The notes under the pieces are model-generated. The model worked only from the letters and a program-made list of their open reading frames with translations. It was not told the DNA's origin and searched no databases. A stretch of DNA of 64,000 nt, taken from positions 3,968,001-4,032,000 of the forward strand of contig NC_012522.1 in assembly GCF_000010805.1 (NCBI RefSeq). Reading direction: 5' to 3'. The stretch is from Rhodococcus opacus B4. Lineage in GTDB: Bacteria > Actinomycetota > Actinomycetes > Mycobacteriales > Mycobacteriaceae. Numbering within the stretch: position 1 is the stretch's first letter; each line of letters opens with the position of its first letter. The translations under genes and the position numbers were made by a program. Of the stretch, positions 26,917 through 37,799 are shown piece after piece.

Positions 26917-27666
26917 TCAGGCAACGAGTGCGCTACGCAGGTTGTCGAATTCGCCCTCGGTCATGCCGTGGGCCTGCAGGTACCCGCGGACGCCTCCGTG
27001 TGTGGCGGTGATCGAGTCGAGAGTCGTGCGCATCAGCGCGGACGGGCTGGCGCCGACCAGGTGGTCGACGTCCACGCCGTCGGGAAGGCCGCGGGCGCGC
27101 ATCTTCTCGGCCATGCCGAGCGCCCAGTCGCCCGCCAGCAGAACCTCGGACGTCGCGTAGTCGGCGACGATGTCGCGCCCGTCGACACCCACGGCCGCAA
27201 GGGTCAACGCCACGACCAGGCCGGTGCGATCCTTGCCCGCCGTGCAGTGCACGACGGTGGCGCCGTCGCCCGAGGCGGCGATGGCACGGACCGCGCGGGT
27301 CAGGCGATATCCGTAGTTCGCGACCATCTCTCGGTAGACGACGGCGAGGTCGAAGTTCGCGCCGTCGAGGTCGATCTCCCCCTCGTACACCGGCAGGTGC
27401 TCGACCCGGTGACCGACGCCGTCGAGGGCGGTCGGGTTGTCGTCGCGCTCCTGCTGTTCGCGGAGGTCGATGACGAGTGCGAGTTTCCGCTCGCGGAGGA
27501 GGTCGCGCGCGGGCTGGTCGAGCTTGTGAAGCGCGTCCGACCGGAACAGTTTGTTCCACTTGGTCGTTCCCGTCCCCGTGGGGAAGCCACCGAGATCGCG
27601 GAAGTTGTACGTGCCGGTCAGGTTCAGGCGCCGATGAGTGCTCGGCGCCGGCAGGGTGCTCGTCAT
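26917..27666 (-). CDS. Tyrosine-phosphatase-like phosphatase (Y_phosphatase3)
   Basis: A 249-residue Cys-dependent phosphatase. The signature VVHCTAGKDRTGL gives the CX5R loop with Cys141 and Arg147; the general-acid region and the N-terminal NLTGTYNFRDLGGFPT (about 15-30) are those of the PtpB/Y_phosphatase3 family. Members dephosphorylate phosphotyrosine, phosphoserine or phosphoinositides. In the middle of an importer operon with two phosphodiesterases, a metabolic phosphomonoesterase role is more plausible than signalling. That is inference from context. It has no signal peptide, so it acts in the cytosol. Confidence 0.9.
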   Translation of the reverse strand: MTSTLPAPSTHRRLNLTGTYNFRDLGGFPTGTGTTKWNKLFRSDALHKLDQPARDLLRERKLALVIDLREQQERDDNPTALDGVGHRVEHLPVYEGEIDLDGANFDLAVVYREMVANYGYRLTRAVRAIAASGDGATVVHCTAGKDRTGLVVALTLAAVGVDGRDIVADYATSEVLLAGDWALGMAEKMRARGLPDGVDVDHLVGASPSALMRTTLDSITATHGGVRGYLQAHGMTEGEFDNLRSALVA

Positions 27667-27697
27667 GTGTCGATGTCTCGTTCTGTTCGGAAGGTGG

Positions 27698-29059
27698 TTA
27701 CTGAATGAGTTCCTGGACGCGCTGCTGCGCCGCCTGCATGGTGGCGGCCGGGTCCTTGCCGTAATAGACCGAGTCCTCCACGGCCTGCTCGAGAATGTCG
27801 TCGGCCTGCACGTAGCTGTTGCCGGGGTACGACGTCCACGGCTCCAGCTTGTCGAGCTGGCCGAGATTGGGTGCGAGGAGCGGATTGTTGTCGGCCCAGT
27901 CCTTCAGCGCCGCCGGGTCCTGGGTGAGGGACGGGCGCAGCGGCAGGTAGCCGATCTTGCTGGAGATCTCGGTGTACGCGTGATCGCTCGTCATGAACTG
28001 CATGAACTCCCACGACGCCCGCTGCTTCGCCGGATCCTGCGAGAACGTGAACAGTGCGGACCCGGAGTTGGTGGGCACCGCGTCGTGCCCGTCGAAAGCG
28101 GGCATCGGTGCGGCCCGCAGGTCCCAGCCGCCGGTCGCCGCCGACTTCATGAACATTCCCTGCAGCGCCGACGTCTGGAGCTGGATCGCCACGTCGCCCT
28201 TCGCGAAACTCTCGTACTGGGTTGTCGAGTCGAGATTGGCGAGGACGCCGTCGTCGTACATCTGCCGCAACGTGGTCACGGCCGACACCGCCTCGGGCTC
28301 ACCGAACTCGATGGTCTTGCGGTCCTGCGACAGGACGTCGCCGCCTGCCGACCGGAACAGCGCCTGCATGCACCAGTTGCCGCCCTTCACCGAGCACGAC
28401 ACGGACAGCGCCGGTTTGCCCGTAGCCGCCGTCACTGCCTTGGCGGCGGCCGCCACCTTCGGCCACGTCGACAGATCCGCGTCGGCCGGGAGACCGGCCT
28501 TCGCGAGTGCCGTCGCGTTGTAGAAGAGGGTGGGTGTGGAGAACACGTAGGGGATGCCGTAGGTCTCGCCGTTCCAGTCGCCGAGCGTCGCGGCCCGCGG
28601 GTGGAACGGGTGCTCGCCGCCGAACGTCGCGTCCACGGCCTCGGCGCCGAACAGTCCGTCGAGCGACTGGGCGCCGAGTTCGTTGACCGCGAAATCCAGA
28701 GTGTCGAACGTCAATTGGGCCACATCCGGGGGTGAGCCGGCGAGCATCTGCGTCTGCACGCTGCTCGCGGTTCCGGAGCCGGTCGTGGTGCTCCCCTGCG
28801 GGGGTTGCGCCTTCACGTGGATGTTCGGGTGCTCGGCCTCGAAGTCGGCGACGAGGCCGTTGATCGTGTCGGACCAGAGTCCGGCCTGTTGCAGGTTGTA
28901 CGACTCGAAGACGATGTCGACCTGCTGGTTCGGGTCGAGTTCGGGCACCGGTTCGCCGCTGCCTGCGGCCCCGGGGGCGGCGCCTCCCGTGGCACAGCCG
29001 GCCAGCGTGGCGGCGGCAGCGGCCGCGGCCAGCACGGCACGGATCGGGGTTCTACGCAT
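27698..29059 (-). CDS. ABC transporter solute-binding lipoprotein (CUT1, UgpB-like)
   Basis: A 453-residue extracellular lipoprotein: signal peptide with lipobox TLAGC (Cys at about residue 22), an Ala/Gly-rich linker, then a SBP_bac_1 fold (VDIVFESYNLQQAGLWSDT, GIPYVFSTPTLFYNATALAK, MQFMTSDHAYTEISSKIGYL). It captures the substrate for the adjoining permeases. The presence of AQTLMAG-like VQTQMLAGSPPDVAQL is typical of sugar and glycerophosphodiester binders. Its ATG overlaps the stop of the ATPase gene (TGATG). Confidence 0.92.
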   Translation of the reverse strand: MRRTPIRAVLAAAAAAATLAGCATGGAAPGAAGSGEPVPELDPNQQVDIVFESYNLQQAGLWSDTINGLVADFEAEHPNIHVKAQPPQGSTTTGSGTASSVQTQMLAGSPPDVAQLTFDTLDFAVNELGAQSLDGLFGAEAVDATFGGEHPFHPRAATLGDWNGETYGIPYVFSTPTLFYNATALAKAGLPADADLSTWPKVAAAAKAVTAATGKPALSVSCSVKGGNWCMQALFRSAGGDVLSQDRKTIEFGEPEAVSAVTTLRQMYDDGVLANLDSTTQYESFAKGDVAIQLQTSALQGMFMKSAATGGWDLRAAPMPAFDGHDAVPTNSGSALFTFSQDPAKQRASWEFMQFMTSDHAYTEISSKIGYLPLRPSLTQDPAALKDWADNNPLLAPNLGQLDKLEPWTSYPGNSYVQADDILEQAVEDSVYYGKDPAATMQAAQQRVQELIQ

Positions 29060-30210
29060 CACGCTGCTCCTGTTGCGGAAAGTGTTTCGGAATGAATCGG
29101 GGAATCGATGTCGGCGAGTTCGGGAACATCCACCCACTCCAGGCGACGTCCGGTTGCGCGGTCGAAGAGGTGCAGGTGGGTGGCATCCGCGGTGAGGACC
29201 GCGGACCGGTGGGCATGCAACGCGATCGGCCTGGGCGCGCGCACGCAGACCGTGGCGCCCCCGACCTCGCAGTACGCGACCTGCTCGCTGCCGAGGTTCT
29301 CGACGGACGTGACGTCGACCGACAGCCGGACTCCCGCCTGCTCGTCCGGGTCGGCGACCTTCAGGTGTTCCGGGCGGATGCCCAGGACGATGTCGCGGCC
29401 GTCGGTCCGTCCCGGCCACAGCGGTGCGGTGACGCCCTCGGCGGACGCGATGACAGTGCCGTTGACTGTGCGGACCCGCGCGTCGAGCAGATTCATCGCG
29501 GGGCTGCCGAGGAACCCGGCCACGAAGACGGACGCAGGCCGGTCGTAGACGTCCTCCGGCGTTCCGACCTGCTCCAGACCGCCGTTGTTCAGCAGGGCGA
29601 TCCGCGTCGCCATCGTCATCGCCTCGACCTGGTCGTGGGTGACGTACACGAACGTGGCCCCGAGCTTGCGATGGAGGTCGGTGAGTTCGCGCCGCGTCGC
29701 GGTCCGGAGCTTGGCGTCGAGGTTGGAGAGCGGCTCGTCCATCAGGAAGGCCTTCGGGTTGCGCACGATCGCGCGCCCGACCGCGACCCGCTGCCGCTGG
29801 CCACCGGACAGTTCCTTCGGCTTCCTGTTCAGGAGGTGCGCGATGTCGAGTTGCTGCGCGACGGTCTGGACGCGCTCGGCGGCCTCCGATTTACGCATCT
29901 TCTTCACGCGCAACGGAAATCCGAGGTTCTTCGCGACGCTGAGGTGCGGGTACAGCGCGTAACTCTGGAAGACCATCGCGACGTCCCGCCGCCGGGCGGG
30001 CGCGGCGGTGATGTCGTCTTCGTCGAGCAGGATTCGTCCGCTGGTCGGCTCGAGAAGTCCCGCGAGCATTCTCAGCAACGTGGTCTTTCCGCAGCCGCTG
30101 GGCCCGAGGAGGACCAGGAAGTCGCCGTCCCGGATGTCGAGGTCGATGTTGTCGACTGCGGTGAAATCTGCGAACTTTCGACTCAGATTCTCGATCCGAA
30201 TCCTGCCCAT
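29059..30210 (-). CDS. ABC transporter ATPase (UgpC/MsmK type)
   Basis: A 383-residue ATPase energising the CUT1 importer: Walker A GPSGCGKT (36-43), signature LSGGQRQR (134-141), Walker B FLMDEP (155-160), the H-loop VTHDQVEAM, and a C-terminal TOBE/OB regulatory domain (residues about 240-360; GIRPEHLKV). First gene of the operon, 148 bp downstream of the RpiR regulator gene on the same strand. It may also serve other CUT1 systems, as MsmK-type ATPases do, but here the full set of partners is present. Confidence 0.93.
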   Translation of the reverse strand: MGRIRIENLSRKFADFTAVDNIDLDIRDGDFLVLLGPSGCGKTTLLRMLAGLLEPTSGRILLDEDDITAAPARRRDVAMVFQSYALYPHLSVAKNLGFPLRVKKMRKSEAAERVQTVAQQLDIAHLLNRKPKELSGGQRQRVAVGRAIVRNPKAFLMDEPLSNLDAKLRTATRRELTDLHRKLGATFVYVTHDQVEAMTMATRIALLNNGGLEQVGTPEDVYDRPASVFVAGFLGSPAMNLLDARVRTVNGTVIASAEGVTAPLWPGRTDGRDIVLGIRPEHLKVADPDEQAGVRLSVDVTSVENLGSEQVAYCEVGGATVCVRAPRPIALHAHRSAVLTADATHLHLFDRATGRRLEWVDVPELADIDSPIHSETLSATGAA

Positions 30211-30224
30211 TGGCGTCTCCCGAT

Positions 30225-30268
30225 GAAATGACGTTACCCAATCTCGGCGAGACGGGGAATTTCGTTAC
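30225..30268. promoter_or_regulatory. Direct-repeat operator candidate before the ABC operon
   Basis: GAAATGACGTTAC (30225-30237) and GAATTTCGTTAC (30257-30268) are near-identical elements about three helical turns apart, directly upstream of the operon's first start codon and downstream of the RpiR gene. They are a plausible binding site for the RpiR regulator. Confidence 0.45.
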
Positions 30269-30358
30269 ACCGGTAGTTAGCCAGGCTCAGGTTAATGGTG
30301 GGCGAATGGAGATCCAATCGTCGGTGATGCTTCGCGCAACTGCTGTTGCCGGATGGGC

Positions 30359-31228
30359 TCACGGATGGATCAGCGGCACAATCTGTTTGAACGTCTCGGC
30401 TGCAGCCTCGGCCGCGTCACCCCGTGCTCGGCTGACGGCGATCTGCAGGCTGATCAGGAACGCGATCTGCACCACCGTCGCCGAGGCGCCCAGGCCGCCC
30501 CAAGGTCCCGTGCCCCCGCCTATGACCAGTCCGATATCGGATTTCTCCACGAGAGTCGACCGGGCGTAACTGGTGACGCCGATAACCGTGGCCCCCGCCG
30601 CCCGCGCGGCCTCGACCGGCCGCAGAGTGACCGAGTTCAACCCGCTGTCGCTCACCGCGAGGCACACGTCACGGGAGGTCAGACGGCCCGCGGTCAGCTG
30701 CTGAATGACGGCATCGGTCGGTGCCTCGGCGTGCCGGCCGTTGAGAATGAACCGCACCGCAAGGGTCGCCGCCGACGGACCCGACCCTCCGTTGCCGACC
30801 ACGAGCACCCGTTCCGCCTCCGCCAGCGCGGTCACCGCCCGCTCGAACGCGTCTTCGTCGAGGGGTGCCAGGGCGCCGGCGAGATCCGTCGCCAGCCCGG
30901 AGAAGACCGCACGTACCAGTGCGGCGCCCTTGTCTTCGGCGGGCGGCGTCCCCACCGGTTCGGTGTCGGCGGCCCCCAGATCCCTCAACAGCAACATCCG
31001 CACATGCTGGAACCCCTTGAAACCGAGATTCTGGCACGCACGGATGACCGTGGCGGTGGATGTGCCGGCGTGCTCGGCGACGTCGGCCGCCGACCACCAG
31101 GCCACGTCCTGCGGGCGCTCCACGCACACGTCCGCGACGCGGCGCTCACTCGGAGCCAGCTTGGGCGCGACGGCTCGAATGGCGGACAAGGTGGTCCCCA
31201 CAGGCGGATCGATCGGTGAGGCAGTCAT
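30359..31228 (-). CDS. MurR/RpiR-family transcriptional regulator
   Basis: A 289-residue regulator: an N-terminal RpiR helix-turn-helix (WWSAADVAEHAGTSTATVIR, about residues 44-63) and a C-terminal SIS domain (VLVVGNGGSGPSAATLAVRF, CLAVSDSGLNSVTLRPVEAA) that binds phosphosugars. It lies just upstream of, and on the same strand as, the ABC/phosphodiesterase operon. RpiR regulators sense sugar phosphates or related phosphorylated metabolites, which fits an operon that would release phosphomonoesters. Confidence 0.9.
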   Translation of the reverse strand: MTASPIDPPVGTTLSAIRAVAPKLAPSERRVADVCVERPQDVAWWSAADVAEHAGTSTATVIRACQNLGFKGFQHVRMLLLRDLGAADTEPVGTPPAEDKGAALVRAVFSGLATDLAGALAPLDEDAFERAVTALAEAERVLVVGNGGSGPSAATLAVRFILNGRHAEAPTDAVIQQLTAGRLTSRDVCLAVSDSGLNSVTLRPVEAARAAGATVIGVTSYARSTLVEKSDIGLVIGGGTGPWGGLGASATVVQIAFLISLQIAVSRARGDAAEAAAETFKQIVPLIHP

Positions 31229-31317
31229 GGCCCCTGAATAACACAGAGGGGTGAACGACGGGCGACACCGATGATCCGCTGCTGCGAAATCGTCTGTCCG
31301 ACAAAGGGTGAGCAGTG

Positions 31318-31611
31318 TCAGGCGAGCGGGATGGTCCAGACGATCGCGGGCATGTCCTCGGCCCTGCGCTCCTGCCGCTGTTCGCGCTGACGGTCGCGGG
31401 TCCGGTCGTCGTTGCTGCCGGGGATGTCGCGACCGGGGTCGGGGGCGGCTACTGCGACTACGGCGTGGTCGGCGACCGGGGTAACCGCACCCGCGGCGCC
31501 GATGGGAAGGACGCCGAGAGCAGCCGCGGCCACCACCACGGTGACGATCCGCTTCCGCAGCGAACCGCGGTGGGTGCGTCGGGCGTCCTGGTGCGAATGT
31601 GTGGCGTTCAT
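31318..31611 (-). CDS. Small secreted protein
   Basis: A 97-residue protein with a basic N-terminus (residues 1-21), a hydrophobic signal-peptide core (VTVVVAAAALGVLPIGAAGA, about 23-42) and probable cleavage after AGA. The mature part is charged, with RDRQREQRQERRAED. No domain recognised. AGGAA precedes the ATG. It stands alone, 119 bp from the anti-sigma factor gene. Confidence 0.65.
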   Translation of the reverse strand: MNATHSHQDARRTHRGSLRKRIVTVVVAAAALGVLPIGAAGAVTPVADHAVVAVAAPDPGRDIPGSNDDRTRDRQREQRQERRAEDMPAIVWTIPLA

Positions 31612-31730
31612 GGTCTGAATTCCTGTCCGAGTGCCGCGAACCCAGCGTTCACAGCTACTCGAACGGTGTCCGCGAGGGCGGGAAACGTTACGCCCTGCCG
31701 GACAATTTTTCTGCGGTCACGCTGCCTCTG

Positions 31731-31955
31731 TCAGCGCCACTCCCGGAACGCGTCGAGCAGGCGGTCGCGCAGCGCCGGATCGAGCTCCTCCGGGGGCAGT
31801 GCGCCGAGGGTGTGCACCGTCTGCTCGATCTGCTCCAGATAGGTCGCGCATCCCGAACATTCGCCGAGATGGGTCTCGAATCGGGCCCGCGCGTCGGGAT
31901 CCATGTCGTCCTCGAGGTACGCCGTGACCAGTTCGACGAGGTCCTGGCAGTCCAT
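31731..31955 (-). CDS. Zinc-finger anti-sigma factor (zf-HC2 / ZAS type)
   Basis: A 74-residue protein with the ZAS-type zinc motif His29-x3-Cys33-x2-Cys36 (ETHLGECSGCATYL) and no transmembrane segment. It is a cytosolic anti-sigma of the RsrA-like group, which commonly respond to redox state. The gene follows the ECF sigma gene with a 3-bp gap, and it should bind and inhibit that sigma factor. Confidence 0.85.
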   Translation of the reverse strand: MDCQDLVELVTAYLEDDMDPDARARFETHLGECSGCATYLEQIEQTVHTLGALPPEELDPALRDRLLDAFREWR

Positions 31956-31958
31956 GTC

Positions 31959-32597
31959 TCACGCTCCCGTTCCGAGATAGTCCTCGAGGGCCTGGCGCAC
32001 GTGTGCGCGACCCCGGTGCAGCAGCACGCGCTGATTCGCCGCGGTGATCGACAGCATCGCGGATACCTCCGCGGCGTCGTAGCCGAGGACGTCGCGCAGG
32101 ACGACCACGATCCGCTGACGATCGGGAAGGTGCTCGAGTTCGCGGCTCGCGACGTCGAGGACCTCCGCGCCGAGGACCGAGCCCTCCGGGGACTCCGGCC
32201 AGCTGGTCGGGGGAGTCGCCCAATGGTGCGGATCCTCCGGGGCCGTCCTCGGCAGGAACCGGCCCGGGTCGACGGTGGGGCTGCCCGTGAAGGCAGCCAG
32301 TTCGGCGTCGGAATCGTGCCGGTCCCGGATACCCCGCTTCTTGGCGATGTTGACGAGAATCCGGAACAGCCAGGTCCGGAGCGTCGAGCGGCCCTCGAAC
32401 CTGTCGATGCCCTGCAGAACGGCGATCCAGGTTTCCTGGACGACGTCCTCCGCCACCTCGGCGCTGGCCACATAACCGCGCGCCACACGCAGCATCATCG
32501 GGGTGTGCCGGTCCACCAGTTCGGCGAAAGCCGACTCGTCCCGCGCCCGCAACGAGTCGACGAGTCGCTGCTCGTACGAGGTGTCGATCTCCGTCAT
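31959..32597 (-). CDS. ECF RNA polymerase sigma factor
   Basis: A 212-residue sigma-70 family factor with region 2 (FAELVDRHTPMMLRVARGYV, then DVVQETWIAVLQGIDRFEGR) and region 4 (EHLPDRQRIVVVLRDVLGYD, then LSITAANQRVLLHRGRAHVR). The linker of about 50 residues is Pro-rich. The ATG at 32597 has GAGGAG upstream. It is co-transcribed with its anti-sigma gene. The target regulon is unknown; the zinc anti-sigma suggests oxidative or thiol stress. Confidence 0.9.
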   Translation of the reverse strand: MTEIDTSYEQRLVDSLRARDESAFAELVDRHTPMMLRVARGYVASAEVAEDVVQETWIAVLQGIDRFEGRSTLRTWLFRILVNIAKKRGIRDRHDSDAELAAFTGSPTVDPGRFLPRTAPEDPHHWATPPTSWPESPEGSVLGAEVLDVASRELEHLPDRQRIVVVLRDVLGYDAAEVSAMLSITAANQRVLLHRGRAHVRQALEDYLGTGA

Positions 32598-32865
32598 CCG
32601 CTCCTCCTCGGCGATCGAGGTGCTCCGGAAGCGTGGCCGCGTGAGACGGCCGGATGACACCCAACCTTACTGACCTCGTCGGCAGCCGTCGATCGGTCGG
32701 CGTCCGATCGCGTGGTGGGTAGGGCCGAACGGCCCTGTCCCGGCCGTACGGTGCGGGGAAGACTCGATTCGGAGGGGTGATGGCGGGCCGCGGCGATCCG
32801 GCAACGGTCGCTGCGGCCCGGGTCCTCACGGACCACTCGATCCGGCAATCCCGAAAGGGCGGCGC

Positions 32866-33027
32866 ATGAACGTTCGGCGAACTCCGCAGGCGCGTTCGGA
32901 AAGCTACTGGGAGGAACTCGGTACAACGGAGGCTCGTCACGTCGGCGGTGCCGAGCGGGACCGGCTCCCGGCGGCGCACGAACACGTCTCGCTCGTCGAC
33001 CACTGCCGGACAGACCCGCGAGGGTAG
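32866..33027 (+). CDS. Small hypothetical protein, 53 residues
   Basis: A small charged protein (SYWEELGTTEARHVGGAERD), with AAGGGCGG upstream of the ATG. It ends 33 bp before the AraC-type gene, so it could lead that operon. No domain; real translation is uncertain. Confidence 0.4.
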   Translation: MNVRRTPQARSESYWEELGTTEARHVGGAERDRLPAAHEHVSLVDHCRTDPRG

Positions 33028-33060
33028 GAAACTGTCGCTCGACGTGGCACGATTTCGTAC

Positions 33061-33510
33061 GTGTCCAGCAGCCCTGCCCCGGCGCACTATCTGCGCGACC
33101 TCGCGCGACTACGCCGCGTCCGCGATCGGATCGACCGGGAATTCGCACAGCCGCTGGACGTGGACGCGCTGGCCCGCGGAGTGAACATGTCCTCCGGGCA
33201 CCTCAGCCGCCAGTTCCGGCTCGCCTACGGAGAGTCGCCGTACTCGTATCTCATGACACGACGCATCGAGCGGGCGATGGCACTGCTGCGTCGCGGCGAC
33301 CTCAGCGTCACCGAAGTCTGTTTCGCGGTGGGCTGCGCGTCGTTGGGCACGTTCAGCACACGCTTCACCGAGTTGGTCGGCGTGCCGCCCAGCACCTACA
33401 AGCGTGACGCGGAGCAGGCGACGGCGGGCATCCCGTCGTGCGTCGCGAAACAAGTCACCAGACCGATCAGGAATAGAGAAGCGCCGGTCGCCGAGCCCCA
33501 CTTATCGTGA
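33061..33510 (+). CDS. AraC-family regulator, DNA-binding domain only
   Basis: A 149-residue protein that is essentially one AraC/XylS DNA-binding domain: first helix-turn-helix DVDALARGVNMSSGHLSRQF and second VTEVCFAVGCASLGTFSTRF, then VGVPPSTYKR. No effector-binding domain is present, as in SoxS/MarA-like short forms. The start is a GTG at 33061. The gene ends next to the VOC protein gene, so it probably controls the VOC-UvrA2 genes. Confidence 0.87.
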   Translation: MSSSPAPAHYLRDLARLRRVRDRIDREFAQPLDVDALARGVNMSSGHLSRQFRLAYGESPYSYLMTRRIERAMALLRRGDLSVTEVCFAVGCASLGTFSTRFTELVGVPPSTYKRDAEQATAGIPSCVAKQVTRPIRNREAPVAEPHLS

Positions 33511-33515
33511 TGGTC

Positions 33516-33926
33516 ATGGACATCACCATTCACCAGACCTATCTCCCGCAGGACGATCCGGACGCCGCGCTGGGCTTCTATCGCGACATCCTCGGATTCG
33601 AGGTCCGCAACGACGTCGGATACAACGGGCTGCGCTGGATCACCGTCGGTCCCGCCGGCCAGCCCGGCACCTCCATCGTCCTGCACCCGCCTGCCGCCGA
33701 CCCCGGGGTCACCGACGAGGAGCGCCGGACCATCGTCGAGATGATGGCCAAGGGCACGTACGCCGCCATCAACCTGGCGACCAAGGACCTCGACAGCACG
33801 TTCGAGAAGCTGCAGGCCGGCGACGTCGAAGTGGTGCAGGAGCCGACCGACCAGCCGTACGGAGTCCGCGACTGCGCATTCCGCGACCCCGCGGGCAACA
33901 TGGTCCGCATCCAAGAGTTGCGCTGA
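33516..33926 (+). CDS. VOC-family (glyoxalase/bleomycin resistance-like) protein
   Basis: A 136-residue protein with two beta-alpha-beta modules of the vicinal-oxygen-chelate fold: DDPDAALGFYRDILGFEVRN near the start and DCAFRDPAGNMVRIQELR at the end. Such proteins are small metallo-enzymes or drug-sequestering proteins. The start could also be GTG 33507 or ATG 33510; 33516 starts the homologous strand. It lies between an AraC regulator and a UvrA-like ATPase, a combination that suggests drug or DNA-damage response. Confidence 0.82.
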   Translation: MDITIHQTYLPQDDPDAALGFYRDILGFEVRNDVGYNGLRWITVGPAGQPGTSIVLHPPAADPGVTDEERRTIVEMMAKGTYAAINLATKDLDSTFEKLQAGDVEVVQEPTDQPYGVRDCAFRDPAGNMVRIQELR

Positions 33927-33989
33927 ACTCGAGCAGGTTGACCCGCCGGAGACCGCGAAGTCGGCTCCGCCCGAACAGATGGAGACACG

Positions 33990-36410
<2,421 letters not shown>

Positions 36411-36421
36411 CCACGGCGTCG

Positions 36422-36450
36422 GCCCCCGGTTGCCCGCGGCAGCCGGGGGC
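36422..36450. terminator. Hairpin terminator between convergent genes
   Basis: GCCCCCGGTTGCC / GGCAGCCGGGGGC (36422-36434, 36438-36450, 3-base loop, one G-T pair) lies 12 bp after the UvrA2 stop and 21 bp from the sigma factor stop. Confidence 0.8.
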
Positions 36451-36470
36451 ATTGCGTCACACCGCTCGCG

Positions 36471-37799
36471 TCACCCGACCAGGTCGGCGAGTTTCCGTGC
36501 GAGCACGGTCCGCTCGCGCTCGTTGCCGCACAGCTTCAATGCGGCCTCGAGTTCGGTCCGTGCCTCGTCGGTGCGTCCCAGGCGGGTGAGCAGTTCGCCG
36601 CGAACACTGGGCAGCAGGTGCGAGTTCGGCAGCTCCTTGGCGGCGACCAGTTCGTCCACGATCGGCAGCGCCGCGGCCGGTCCCTGGGCCATCGACACCG
36701 CGACCGCCCGGTTCAGATCGACCACCGGCGACGGCGCGAGCCTGCCGAGGGCCTCGTAGACGAGGACGATCCGTTCCCAGTTCGTCGCGTCGACGGACGG
36801 CGCGACGGCGTGGCATTCGGCGATCGCCGCCTGCAGCCCGTAGGCGCCCAGGCCCCGGCCGACCTGTTCGGCGCGGGCGAGGGCGGCTCGTCCCCGCCGG
36901 ATCGCGGAACGGTCCCAGCGGCGGCGGTCCTGCTGCTCGAGCAGCACCGGCTCGCCGTCCGGCCCGGTGCGGGCCGGGAACCGCGCCGCGGTCAATTCGA
37001 GCAGCGCGAGCAGGCCGTGGACCTCGGGCTCGTCGGGTACGAGCCGGGTCAGCACCCGGGCGAGGCGCTGCGCCTCGCTCGCCAGGTCGAGGCGGATCAG
37101 GTCGCCGCCGGAGCTGGCCGACGACCCTTCCGTGAAGATCAGATAGATCACGCTGAGGACCGAGCCGAGCCGCTCCGTCCGCTCCCCGGCGGGCGGCACC
37201 GCGAATGGCACGCGGGCCGCGCCGAGGGTCTTCTTCGCCCGGGTGATCCGCGCCTGCACGGTCGCGGTCGGGACGAGGAACACCTTCGCGATCTCGTCGC
37301 TCGTCAGACCGCCGACCACCCGCAGGGTGAGCGCCACCCTCGCCTCCCGCGACAACACGGGGTGGCAGGAGATGAACATCAACGCGAGTATGTCGTCGTC
37401 GATCTGGTCCGGGTCCCACAGCACGTCGCCGGTGCCCCGGGCCGGATCGGCGGGCGCGGGGCCCGAGACGGCGCCGCCCTCACCCAGTTCGTGGGCGAGG
37501 GCGGCGTACCGCTCGTCGAGGGCGGCGCGCCGGCGGAACGCGTCGATCGCGCGGCGGCGGCCGACGGTGAGCAACCATCCCGCCGGGTTGTGGGGGATGC
37601 CGTCGCGTGGCCAGCTCACGAGTGCCTCCGCCAGCGCCTCCTGGCCGAGGTCCTCGGCGAGCGCGAAATCGCCGGTGTACCGGGCGAGCGCACCGACGAT
37701 CCGCGCCGACTCGATCCGCCAGACGGCGGCGACGGCCTCACGCCCGGTGTGGCCGCCGCCCGCCGACTCACTCAGAGCTGACCCGTCGCTTCGCGCCAC
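36471..37799 (-). CDS. ECF42-type sigma factor with C-terminal helical (TPR-like) domain
   Basis: A 442-residue sigma factor: region 2 (ALARYTGDFALAEDLGQEAL, AGWLLTVGRRRAIDAFRRRA), region 4 (VALTLRVVGGLTSDEIAKVF, VPTATVQARITRAKKTL), then a 250-residue helical extension (LYLIFTEG.. to LARKLADLVG) found in the ECF42/DUF6596 group. This group is typically encoded beside a DGPF-domain protein, as here. The GTG at 37799 has AAGGAG upstream and overlaps the DGPF gene by 28 bp. No anti-sigma factor is present; the C-terminal domain is thought to regulate it. Confidence 0.88.
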   Translation of the reverse strand: MARSDGSALSESAGGGHTGREAVAAVWRIESARIVGALARYTGDFALAEDLGQEALAEALVSWPRDGIPHNPAGWLLTVGRRRAIDAFRRRAALDERYAALAHELGEGGAVSGPAPADPARGTGDVLWDPDQIDDDILALMFISCHPVLSREARVALTLRVVGGLTSDEIAKVFLVPTATVQARITRAKKTLGAARVPFAVPPAGERTERLGSVLSVIYLIFTEGSSASSGGDLIRLDLASEAQRLARVLTRLVPDEPEVHGLLALLELTAARFPARTGPDGEPVLLEQQDRRRWDRSAIRRGRAALARAEQVGRGLGAYGLQAAIAECHAVAPSVDATNWERIVLVYEALGRLAPSPVVDLNRAVAVSMAQGPAAALPIVDELVAAKELPNSHLLPSVRGELLTRLGRTDEARTELEAALKLCGNERERTVLARKLADLVG

